Shown: one piece after another, positions 1-8,900 of the stretch | Layout: each line of letters opens with the position of its first letter | Position numbering within the stretch: position 1 is the stretch's first letter | Source: JAAUQA01 sp036351435 | GTDB lineage: Bacteria > Pseudomonadota > Gammaproteobacteria > Competibacterales > Competibacteraceae | Assembly (NCBI GenBank): GCA_036351435.1 | Contig: JAZBPA010000163.1 | Span: 1-14,367 of the forward strand | DNA length: 14,367 nucleotides | Direction: 5' to 3' | Made by a program: the position numbers and the translations under genes | The notes under the pieces: generated by a model | What the model saw: only the letters and a program-made list of their open reading frames with translations | What the model was told of the DNA's origin: nothing | Database searches by the model: none

Positions 1-816
1 ACCGCCGAGATGGGGCATGGCGCGGCCTATTATTGGAAAGGCAAATCCGAAGCAGCGCAGTTTTTTGCCGCGGTGCCATTCGGCTTTACCGCTCAGGAAA
101 TGAATGCTTGGCTGTATCACGGCGGCGGCATGGAATTGTGGCAGGAAGTCTATGAACCGTTCGGATTGGTTCCCACTGCCGCTGGCAACACCGGGGTGCA
201 GATGGGCGGCTGGTTCAATAAAGAAATCAAAACGCTGGATGATTTGAAAGGACTCAAGATGCGGATTCCCGGTTTGGGTGGAGAAGTATTGAAACGAGCA
301 GGGGGCACTCCGGTCAGCTTACCGGGCGGAGAAATTTTCACCTCCCTGCAATCCGGTGCGATTGATGCCACCGAATGGGTCGGGCCTTACAATGACTTAG
401 CGTTCGGTCTGTATAAAGCGGCCAAGTATTATTACTATCCGGGTTGGCACGAGCCCGGCACGACGCTGGAGTGCTTCATCAACAAACAAGCATTCGAGGC
501 ACTATCACCAGATCTGCAATCCATCGTGCTGAATGCCAGCCGGGTGGCGAATCAAGATATGCTGGCTGATTTCACCGCGCAGAACAACCAAGCATTGCAA
601 ACTCTGATCACCGAACATAAGGTGGACCTGCGCCGTTTCCCCGACGAAGTGCTGGCAAAACTTAAAGAGTTATCCGACCAGGTCGTCGCGGAGGTTGCCG
701 AAAAGGATGCCATGTCGAAAAAAGTCTATGAGTCCTTCTCCAAATTCCGCGAGCAAGCCATCGCTTGGCAAGACGTTTCCGAACGAGCCTACCTGAACGC
801 ACGCGGTTCGGGTTAA
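1..816 (+). CDS. TRAP transporter substrate-binding protein, DctP/TakP type (5' truncated)
   Basis: Periplasmic solute-binding component of a tripartite ATP-independent periplasmic (TRAP) transporter. It captures a small organic acid and hands it to the DctQ/DctM membrane proteins, and uptake is driven by an ion gradient. The reading frame is open from base 1 (T-A-E-M-G...), so the signal peptide and N-terminal lobe start lie outside the window; 271 residues remain. Family signs: 'LKMRIPG' around fragment residues 85-91, whose arginine (R88) matches the conserved carboxylate-binding arginine of the family; 'GGEIFTSLQSGAIDATEW' around 109-126; and 'GPYNDLAFGLYK' followed by 'YYYYPGWHEPG'. These resemble the TakP/FcbT1-like branch (2-oxo acids, mannitol/chloroaromatic class) rather than C4-dicarboxylate DctP, but the substrate is not readable. 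No dctQ or dctM follows: a hairpin and sbcD come next, so the membrane subunits must lie upstream or elsewhere. The family call is firm; the ligand is inference. Confidence 0.93.
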   Translation, partial: TAEMGHGAAYYWKGKSEAAQFFAAVPFGFTAQEMNAWLYHGGGMELWQEVYEPFGLVPTAAGNTGVQMGGWFNKEIKTLDDLKGLKMRIPGLGGEVLKRAGGTPVSLPGGEIFTSLQSGAIDATEWVGPYNDLAFGLYKAAKYYYYPGWHEPGTTLECFINKQAFEALSPDLQSIVLNASRVANQDMLADFTAQNNQALQTLITEHKVDLRRFPDEVLAKLKELSDQVVAEVAEKDAMSKKVYESFSKFREQAIAWQDVSERAYLNARGSG

Positions 817-824
817 ACCGACTC

Positions 825-858
825 GCCAGACGGGAGACCCCGTGGGCTCCCGTCTGGC
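825..858 (+). terminator. GC-rich hairpin, probable terminator after the TRAP gene
   Basis: Perfect 12-base inverted repeat: GCCAGACGGGAG (825-836) pairs with CTCCCGTCTGGC (847-858), and two further C-G pairs are possible inside, leaving a small loop. It starts 8 bases after the TRAP stop codon. The bases that follow (CTTGCTATCT) are T-rich but not a clean U-tract, so intrinsic termination may be inefficient. The hairpin ends only 15 bases before the sbcD start codon, so it could also affect sbcD expression. Confidence 0.6.
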
Positions 859-873
859 CTTGCTATCTCGAAC

Positions 874-2136
874 ATGCGCTTATTTCACACTGCCGATTGG
901 CACCTGGGTCAAACCTTGCATGGCATTTCCAGAGAATACGAACACCGCTGCTTTCTGGATTGGCTGCTCGACACCTTGGTGGAACATCAGGCGGATGCGC
1001 TGTTGATCGCTGGCGATGTGTTCGATTCGGCTAACCCACCGGCTACCGCGCAAGCGCTTTTTTATCACTTTATCGCCGCAGCCAAGCGGCGTTGTGCTTC
1101 GCTGGACATCGTGGTGGTAGGTGGTAATCATGATTCGCCGGCGCGGTTGGAAGCCCCGCAACCCTTATTAACCCACCTCGGTGTCCACCTCGTCGGCACA
1201 CTACCTCGCCAGTTGGATAGACACAGCGATCTGCAACGGATAATCGTGCCATTGCATAATCGTCACGGTGAAATTGCCGCTTGGTGTGCCGCCGTACCTT
1301 TCCTACGCCCTGTCGATCTGCCCTCGATTGATAGCGATACTGCTGATCCGCTGGTCGAAGGTGTTACTCAGGTCTATCGGCAGGTCTTGACTACCCTCCG
1401 CGAGCGGCTCACGCCGAATCAAGCGCTGCTCGCCACTGGCCACTGTTATATGGTCGGCACCCAGCTTTCCGAACTCAGCGAACGCAAGATTCTGGGTGGT
1501 AATCAGCACGCGCTGCCGGTCGGTATTTTCCCCGCTGACCTGACCTACGGCGCGTTGGGCCATTTGCACTTAGCGCAAGCGGTCGGAAAACAGGAGCATA
1601 TTCGCTATAGCGGTTCGCCCATTCCGTTATCTTTAGCTGAGGAACACTATCCTCATCAAATCGTACAAGTGGATTTCTCAGCGGGACAGTGTCAAGCGAT
1701 CACAGCGCTACCGGTACCGCGCAGCGTGGAGATTATTCGGTTGCCTACGCAACCACCGCTGCCGTTAGAAGCTGTGGAAAAACAGCTGAATGCGCTTGAT
1801 TTAGCACCGCTTCCGCCCGAACGACAGCCTTTCTTGGAAGTCACGGTGTTGCTCGACCAGCCCGAACCGAGTTTGCGTCATCGGATCGATCATTGTTTGG
1901 CGAGCAAGCCGGTGCGTTTACTCAAGATCGCATCGCATTACACCGGCACCGAACAGAGCTTGGCTGACAGCGTCCCGGAAATTCACTTACAGGAACTGAC
2001 CCCGGATGAAGTCTTCATCCGCCGCTACCGGCAACACCATGCTGACGAACCCTCTAGCGCATTGCTGAACGCATTTCATCAACTGCTGGAGAGTGTGCAA
2101 GGCGCACCCCCAGAACACTGGGATTCATCAGCCTGA
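874..2136 (+). CDS. sbcD: SbcD, nuclease subunit of the SbcCD (Mre11-Rad50) complex
   Basis: Mn-dependent phosphoesterase subunit of SbcCD. The complex has ATP-dependent 3'-5' double-strand exonuclease activity and cuts DNA hairpins and protein-blocked ends; it acts in the cytoplasm on the chromosome. All metallophosphatase motifs are visible: D8-x-H10 in 'TADWHLG', GDVFD with D48, GGNHDSP with N85-H86-D87, TGH with H190, and GALGHLH with H230 and H232, followed by 'GSPIPLS'. The length of 420 residues is close to E. coli SbcD (about 400). The start at 874 is well supported because SbcD proteins begin M-R-(I/L)-x-H-T-(S/A)-D-W-H-L-G. Oddly, no Shine-Dalgarno sequence precedes it; the upstream 15 bases are pyrimidine-rich and follow a stable hairpin. 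sbcC begins 3 bases after the stop, so the two are co-transcribed and probably translationally coupled. Confidence 0.97.
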   Translation: MRLFHTADWHLGQTLHGISREYEHRCFLDWLLDTLVEHQADALLIAGDVFDSANPPATAQALFYHFIAAAKRRCASLDIVVVGGNHDSPARLEAPQPLLTHLGVHLVGTLPRQLDRHSDLQRIIVPLHNRHGEIAAWCAAVPFLRPVDLPSIDSDTADPLVEGVTQVYRQVLTTLRERLTPNQALLATGHCYMVGTQLSELSERKILGGNQHALPVGIFPADLTYGALGHLHLAQAVGKQEHIRYSGSPIPLSLAEEHYPHQIVQVDFSAGQCQAITALPVPRSVEIIRLPTQPPLPLEAVEKQLNALDLAPLPPERQPFLEVTVLLDQPEPSLRHRIDHCLASKPVRLLKIASHYTGTEQSLADSVPEIHLQELTPDEVFIRRYRQHHADEPSSALLNAFHQLLESVQGAPPEHWDSSA

Positions 2137-2139
2137 GTC

Positions 2140-5100
2140 ATGCGAATTCTCTGCATACGCGGTAAGAATCTGGCCAGTTTGGAAGGGCCGTTTAGTATTG
2201 CGTTAGAAGAGCCCCCGATGGATCGCTGTGGCTTGTTCGCCATTACCGGCCCGACCGGCGCTGGCAAAAGCACGCTGCTCGACGCCATTTGTTTGGCGCT
2301 GTTCGACGATATGCCACGTCTGCCCAGAGAACAAGGCGTTACGGTCGGACGAGCGGATGAACCCGAAGCACAGCGTATCAGGAGTAACGACGTCCGCTCC
2401 ATCCTGCGTCGAGGCAGTGGCGACGGTTATGCCGAAGTTGATTTCATCGGTAATGACGAGCGCCACTATCGCGCTCGTTGGGAAGTTCGTCGGGCCCGCA
2501 ACAAAGCCAGCGGTAAACTGCAAGCTCAGGAGTTGAGCCTGCGCGATTTGGCAACCGATCAACTGTTAGGGCGAACCAAAACCGAAGTACTGGCACTGAT
2601 CAGCGAACAATTGGGACTTAGCTTTACCCAATTTCGCCGGGCAGTGCTGCTACCACAAGGTGATTTTGCAGCATTTCTGAAAGCAGACGGCAAGTCCCGT
2701 TCGGAATTGCTGGAACGCATCACCGGCACCGAAATCTACACCGAGTTGTCCCTTGCAGCCCATCGGCGGGCAGCAGAGGAGAAAAAACAGCTAGACGATC
2801 TAAAGCAGCAGCAGGACGGGTTACAACCGCTGGATGTATCGGAACGCCAAGCGCTCGAACAACGGCTTACCGAACAACAGGCTAATCACCGCCAAGCCGA
2901 ACAGGCGCAAAAAGCAGCACAGCGGATTATCGACTGGCATGGCCGCTTAGCGGAACTTGAACAGCTGGAGGAAGCAGCAACCATCACACTAGCTGAAACC
3001 CAACAGGCGCTGCAGCAAGCGGAACCGCGCCGCCAGGAATGGCAGGCCGTACACCAAGCGCAACCATTGCGCCGCTGGGTGGAGGAATATGATCGTACCG
3101 GCAAGGAGCGCGATGCCGCTCAACAAGCATTGGAACAAGCTAAGAACGCTGAAAACCAAGCCAAACAGCATTTTGAACACGCCCAACAGACTTTGCAAAG
3201 CAGGGAAATCGCTTTGCAACAAGCTGTCGCTGCACTAGAGACCGCCCGCCCCCAGTTACAACAAGCCCGTATTTTGGATCAGCAAATCGCCGCAGCACAG
3301 GAGCAGCAGGAGCAACTTGCACAGGATCGGGAACAGGCGACTACCCAACTAGACCAAGCCAAGCAACATCAGCAACAACTGGATAAGCACTACCAAACGC
3401 TACGCCAACAACATGATGACGTGTCTCGGTGGCTTGCTCAACACAACCATTTGACTGACCTTGCGCAACAATGGGAACGTTGGGAACACGAATTACAGCG
3501 ATACATTGACGCGGACAGTGAGGCGCGTAAAGCCCATCGACAGTTACAGAAAATCAGCAAACGCCAAGCCGAGTTAAGCCGGAATTATGCTGAAACTAAT
3601 GAAAAACTGACTCGCGCCCGACAATCCGCCGAAATAGCTCAGAGCAAACTCAAGGCGCTGGAAAATACTGCCCAGCCTGTCGCGCTGGAAGCACTGGCGC
3701 AACAACGCAATGCCCACGAAACAAACCGTGAACGTTTGCAAACCGCACTGAACGTGCTCCAGGAGGGGGGTGCTAAACAGCACGAACTCAACCAAACCCG
3801 CAATGCTCAGCAGCAAGTCCGAGAGCGGCTGAAGCAAACCAGCCAAGCCATAGCCGAACAAGCTAATCAGCTGGAACGACAACAAGCTGTTCTCAAAGAA
3901 GCTGAAGATGCCCTGCATCGGGCGCTTATAGCGCGCAAGGAAGATGTCCGCACTTTGCGCGCTGCGTTGCGCGATAGCGAGCCTTGCCCGGTGTGTGGGT
4001 CTATTGATCACCCCTGGGTGCAGGACAGCACGCCGCTGTTGCAGTGGGTAGAGGATCAGCAGCACCGCACGGAAGAACTCAAGCGCCAGGTGCAAACCCT
4101 CACGGCGTCCCGCAGTCAGCAACAGTCTTTGCACGAACAGGCCCAACAACAGAGGACGGAACTCTCGGAACGAGAACAGATACTGGCAGTGGAAACAGCT
4201 GCGTTGCAGCAACGCTGGCAGGAGTTGCCACGCGATGATTCCCTTGCCTATGACTGGTTAGGCACTGGCTTGGAAGCGGTTCTGAATGACCGTCTGCAAG
4301 TCATTAGCACAGCGCTCGCCCAGATCAAGAAAGCCGAATATCACGAGCTGGAACTCAATCAGCAGATCAACCAAGCCCGCCAAACCCTTGATCAGTGCCG
4401 GGAACAACGCGATCAATTGCACACCAGCCATGAAAAATCCCAAACCGCCATGCAACAGCTCGACACCGAGCGGGCAACCCAACAGATCATGGCAGATCAG
4501 GCACAACACAACATGCAGCAGTTACATGCTCAACTGAGCTACCCGTTGGCTGGATTGCCGGCTTGGGAAAAAGCATTGACTAGCAGTGTTAAAGATCTGC
4601 GCGACCAATGCGAACAACAAGTCAACGAGTGGCGGCAACAGCGGGAACAACAAGACGCGCTAGAAAAACAGCAGCAATCACTACAACTTGACCGCAGAGA
4701 TGCGGAAAACGCCGTCCATTCTGCTCAAGAACAGGCGCGGAACAAGGCTAATCTACTCAAAGACCAACAAGAAAAACTGCAGATCTTACAACGACAACGC
4801 GCAGTCTTATTCGATGGTCGATCCGTCGATACCGAGGAACAAACACTCCAGCAAGTCGAAACAACGACCCGCAAAACCCTGGAGCAAGCCAATCGCGTCT
4901 TGGAGCGTGGACAAAACGAATTCACCGGGGCGCAAAAAGGAACCGAGCATTGGCAACGTGAGTTCAATCATCGTCAAATAGCCTACGCCGACGCACAGCT
5001 GCGATTTAATGATGTACTGGATGAGAATCAACTAACGGAAGCAACCCTGCGACTCCGATTGGAACGCGATAACGCTTGGTCGGAACGGGAACGCACGGCA

Positions 5101-5877
5101 CTGGATGAGCTACGGGTGAATTACGAGCGGGCTCAGGAACGGTTACAGGAACGGCGCAACAACCGATCACAACACCAGCGCACTGATCCACCTGCGCAAC
5201 GTTTGGAAGAAGCGCAGAAAACCCTCGAACAGGCGCAGACGGCCAGCGAAATTGCTTATCAAGCCTGGATTGAAAGCAACGTAAAGCTGAACCAGGATAA
5301 CGAGAAAAGGGCGAAGTCCACTGCATTGCTGAGTAGTTACAAAAAGCAACAACAGCGATGGGAGATTTGGGAGAGTCTTCGTGGGTTGATCGGTTCTCAC
5401 GATGGCGGGGTGTTTCGTAGCTATGCGCAAAGCCTGACCTTAGATGTGTTGCTTACTCATGCTAACCATCATCTCGCTGATCTGGCTCGCCGTTATCGCT
5501 TGGAACGAGTACCGCAACGTGATTTGGATATTCAGGTCATTGATCGCGAGATGGGCGATGAAGTACGCGGTGTGCACAGCTTGTCCGGAGGCGAGAGTTT
5601 TTTGGTATCACTAGCCCTGGCGTTGGGCTTGGCTTCGCTGTCTTCCAACCGAACCCGGGTAGAATCCCTATTCATTGATGAAGGATTTGGTTCACTGGAC
5701 CCGGACACGTTAGATATAGCGCTAGCCAGCTTGGATGCTTTGCAATCGCTCGGACGTAAGGTGGGGGTTATTTCGCATGTGCCGGCGATGGTGGAACGGA
5801 TCGGCACCCAGATTCGGATTGAAGTGCGGGGCGGAGGAACCAGCCGGGTTCGAGTAATGGGAACAGAATCCAGCTAG
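2140..5877 (+). CDS. sbcC: SbcC, Rad50-like SMC-family ATPase of the SbcCD complex (long coiled coil)
   Basis: ATPase and DNA-tethering subunit that gates the SbcD nuclease. The N-terminal ATPase lobe has Walker A GPTGAGKST (37-45) and a Q-loop in 'LLPQGDF' (Q173). A long coiled coil runs from about residue 205 to the zinc hook CPVC (C616, C619), which dimerises two SbcC molecules, and back to about 1075. The C-terminal lobe carries signature LSGGE (1148-1152), Walker B 'LFIDEGFGSLD' (D1180, E1181) and the switch histidine in 'VISH' (H1213). All catalytic elements are intact. At 1245 residues it is about 200 longer than E. coli SbcC (about 1048). The extra length lies in the coil, which is extremely rich in Q, E, R and A (many QQ and QQQ runs). 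The hook is nearly central, so both arms grew together. The start codon sits 3 bases after the sbcD stop with no clear Shine-Dalgarno, as expected for translational coupling. Confidence 0.97.
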   Translation: MRILCIRGKNLASLEGPFSIALEEPPMDRCGLFAITGPTGAGKSTLLDAICLALFDDMPRLPREQGVTVGRADEPEAQRIRSNDVRSILRRGSGDGYAEVDFIGNDERHYRARWEVRRARNKASGKLQAQELSLRDLATDQLLGRTKTEVLALISEQLGLSFTQFRRAVLLPQGDFAAFLKADGKSRSELLERITGTEIYTELSLAAHRRAAEEKKQLDDLKQQQDGLQPLDVSERQALEQRLTEQQANHRQAEQAQKAAQRIIDWHGRLAELEQLEEAATITLAETQQALQQAEPRRQEWQAVHQAQPLRRWVEEYDRTGKERDAAQQALEQAKNAENQAKQHFEHAQQTLQSREIALQQAVAALETARPQLQQARILDQQIAAAQEQQEQLAQDREQATTQLDQAKQHQQQLDKHYQTLRQQHDDVSRWLAQHNHLTDLAQQWERWEHELQRYIDADSEARKAHRQLQKISKRQAELSRNYAETNEKLTRARQSAEIAQSKLKALENTAQPVALEALAQQRNAHETNRERLQTALNVLQEGGAKQHELNQTRNAQQQVRERLKQTSQAIAEQANQLERQQAVLKEAEDALHRALIARKEDVRTLRAALRDSEPCPVCGSIDHPWVQDSTPLLQWVEDQQHRTEELKRQVQTLTASRSQQQSLHEQAQQQRTELSEREQILAVETAALQQRWQELPRDDSLAYDWLGTGLEAVLNDRLQVISTALAQIKKAEYHELELNQQINQARQTLDQCREQRDQLHTSHEKSQTAMQQLDTERATQQIMADQAQHNMQQLHAQLSYPLAGLPAWEKALTSSVKDLRDQCEQQVNEWRQQREQQDALEKQQQSLQLDRRDAENAVHSAQEQARNKANLLKDQQEKLQILQRQRAVLFDGRSVDTEEQTLQQVETTTRKTLEQANRVLERGQNEFTGAQKGTEHWQREFNHRQIAYADAQLRFNDVLDENQLTEATLRLRLERDNAWSERERTALDELRVNYERAQERLQERRNNRSQHQRTDPPAQRLEEAQKTLEQAQTASEIAYQAWIESNVKLNQDNEKRAKSTALLSSYKKQQQRWEIWESLRGLIGSHDGGVFRSYAQSLTLDVLLTHANHHLADLARRYRLERVPQRDLDIQVIDREMGDEVRGVHSLSGGESFLVSLALALGLASLSSNRTRVESLFIDEGFGSLDPDTLDIALASLDALQSLGRKVGVISHVPAMVERIGTQIRIEVRGGGTSRVRVMGTESS

Positions 5878-5887
5878 AAATCAAGTA

Positions 5888-5916
5888 GCTTCCTAGTAAA
5901 CGTCGTGCTGTATAGT
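5888..5916 (+). promoter_or_regulatory. Possible sigma70 promoter for the CBS/GGDEF/EAL gene
   Basis: In the 119-base gap after sbcC, TATAGT (5911-5916) matches five of six positions of a -10 element. The hexamer 17 bases upstream (GCTTCC, 5888-5893) is a poor -35, and there is no correctly spaced extended -10 TGn. No convincing terminator hairpin follows sbcC, so read-through from sbcDC is also possible. Confidence 0.25.
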
Positions 5917-5996
5917 GTGAAACCTATGCTGAATAAGGCTGGCTATTCCCTTAAATTTGAGTAGATTCAAGACTATTGATAGATCATTCCCCCGCG

Positions 5997-8900
5997 ATGT
6001 TTCCCAAGCTAAACGAAATACTGACTGACCCTGTGCTGTGCTGCACTGAGCAGACATTGGTGCGCGACGCCCTGAATGCGATGAAGATTCGTCAGGTCAG
6101 CTCGGTCGTCATTGTGCAGAATGCGGTTCCTATCGGCATCTTTACCGAGCAGGATGCGCTACGGCTGGCTTCATGGGAAGGATCAATAGACGCCCTAACC
6201 CTGCAAACCGTACTGACCCATCCACCCATTACAGCACCAGCCCACTGGGATTTGCAGCAAGCCTTTCAGCTGTTAGCGGATAACCATATCCGTCACCTCA
6301 TCGTGACCGATGCTCAAGGCAGCGTAACCGGTATCGTCAGTGAAACCGACATCATGCAACACCTCGGGTTTGAGCGCTTTTTGCAGCTACGCGACGTGAG
6401 TCAGGTGATGACTGAGCATGTCGTCACTTTGGCACCACAGGACAGGGTTAGCACTGCCTTGGAAAACATGACTCAATACCGCATTCGCAGCATTGTAGTT
6501 ACTGAACAGGATAGGGTAGTGGGTATCTTAACGGCTAGAGACGTGGTGCGGCTCATCGCCGACAACCAAGATCTAAGTCAATGCGCGTTGACGCAGGCAA
6601 TGAGTCAGCCCGTTTTGACCATCTCATTGGATGAATCCATTCATACCGCCGTCAATACGATGGAGCAAGCCAAAGTCAGGCGGCTCGTAGTCACTCATGA
6701 CGAGGGTAGTATGGCTGGTATCCTCACCCAACACGACATCGTACGCAGAACGCAGAGTCACTACGTTGAGTTGTTGCGTACCGTAACCGGTAATCAGTCC
6801 CGCTTACCCACAGAATCCGATCATCACCTTTATGAAAAAACCCTGAAAGCGATCGCTAAACGCGACGCTTTATTGGAAATCTCCGCTCAGTTGGCAACCG
6901 GTTTGCTTCACGAAACAGATTTTGCCGCCGTCGTTAACCCGTGTTTTGCCGATTTAGGCCGGATCATCGACGTTGACCGCGTCTATCTGTTTGAAAATCA
7001 TCGCTGTCCTGAAACCAATCGATTATTGATGAGCCAACGTTACGAATGGTGCTCAGACCATGCGGTTTCCTACCTGGATAATCCTGAATTGCAAAATGTG
7101 CCTTATACCGACGAGATCAACCGTTGGTCACACCCGTTAACCCAAAATATGCCGATCCATGGGCTTACCCGCAATTTTCCAGATCCGATTCGAGCCTATT
7201 TGGCAGCACAACACGTTGTCTCAATCCTGCTGGTACCGATTATCGTACAGGGCGATTTTTGGGGTTTTATCGGCTTCGATGAGTGTACTGAAGAGCGTAC
7301 TTGGTCAACGGCGGAGAAAAACATTCTACATAACATCGCCGCCAGTTTAGGTGCAGCTATTGTTCACCAGAACGCCGATCAGGCGCTACGGGCCAGTGAA
7401 GATCGGTACCGCCGCATTACTGCATCAGTAACCGATTACATCTACACCGTTCATGTCAATCAAGGACAGGCTGTAGCTACCGTACATAATCCAGCCTGTG
7501 TGGCGGTAACCGGTTACACCGTCGAGGAATTTACTGCTGATCCGTATCTGTGGATCAACATGGTTTCTGAAAAAGATCAAGACAGTGTACGCCAGTATGC
7601 AACACGACTGCTGTCCGGCGAAAATCCCGGTGCTATCGAGCATCGCATTCGGCATAAAGACGGCACTGAACGGTGGGTCAGCAACACACCAGTGCTCCAT
7701 TATGATTCGGCTGGTGCGTTGGTAGCCTATGATGGTCTTGTTCGTGATATCACGGCGCGGCTGCAAGCCGAACAATCCCTGCGAGAAAGCGAACAACGTT
7801 TCCGCTCTTTAGTGGAAAACATTCCGGCTATCGCTGTGCAGGGTTACGATCAAAACCGCAACGTTATTTTTTGGAATACCGCTAGTGAGCAACTCTACGG
7901 ATATAGTCGCAAAGAAGCGCAGCAGTGCAAATTAGAGTACTTGCTGCCCCCAGACCAGCGTGAGGACTGGATAAACGCTTTCGAGCACTGGATAACTGAT
8001 AATCGTTCCATACCCGCCGGAGAGATTACCGTGCTGCGCAAGGACGGTGTGCCCCTATTAACCTATGCCAGCCATGTGATGGTTCGTAATACCCACAATG
8101 AACCCGAACTGTATTGTCTGGAAGTTGATCTTACCGAACGCAAGCAAATAGAAGAGAAATTAAGACAGTGGGAGCGTGTGTTCGAAAGCACTGCGGAAGG
8201 GGTCATGATCACTGACTTAGAAGGGCGAATTGTTGCGATAAACAACGCCTTTACCGAGATTACCGGCTATCAAGAACAAGAGGTTTTCGCCCAAACCCCG
8301 CGGATTCTCCAATCCGGCCGCCACGATGCAGCCTTTTATGAGGCGCTTTGGGATACCCTCAAGACCTCCGGTCAATGGCAAGGCGAGATTTGGAACCGGC
8401 GCAAGAATGGTGAAATCTATCCAGAGTGGCTCACCATCAGTATCGTGGAAACGGCTAGTGGCCAAATCAGCCACTATGTTTCGGTATTTAGTGACATTAC
8501 CTCTATGAAACGCTCTCAGGCCCAGTTGGACTTCCTGGCGTATCATGACCCACTGACCAAATTACCCAACCGACTGTTATTTAATGAGCGTTTAGAACAC
8601 AGCATTCAGCGCGCCCGACGCAATGGTCACCAGCTAGCCGTACTGTTTTTAGACCTGGATCACTTCAAGAACGTCAACGACACGCTGGGACACCCGGTGG
8701 GTGATCAGCTATTGCAAAAGGTCGCTGACCGGATGATCACTCAAGTGCGTGCCGAAGACACCTTGGCCAGAATTAGTGGCGATGAATTCACCTTATTACT
8801 GGACAAAATCGACGGTCCCGGCGATGGGGTTATCGTAGCCCAAAAGCTACTCGGTTTATTTACCCAACCGATAATCATTCTTGAGCATGAGTTTTTTATC

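Noticed and set aside
3574..4212. Minus-strand open frame of 212 codons opposite sbcC
   Set aside because: It lies wholly inside the sbcC coiled-coil region, where Q/E-rich codons on the plus strand keep the opposite strand free of stops. Its translation shows no family motif.
2800..5300. CAA/CAG-rich tract suspected to be a tandem DNA repeat
   Set aside because: The bias comes from glutamine-rich coiled-coil codons; no fixed repeat unit or period is visible by eye.
7425..7796. Minus-strand open frame of 123 codons opposite the PAS1 region
   Set aside because: Antisense to a well-defined PAS domain, with no protein-family features.
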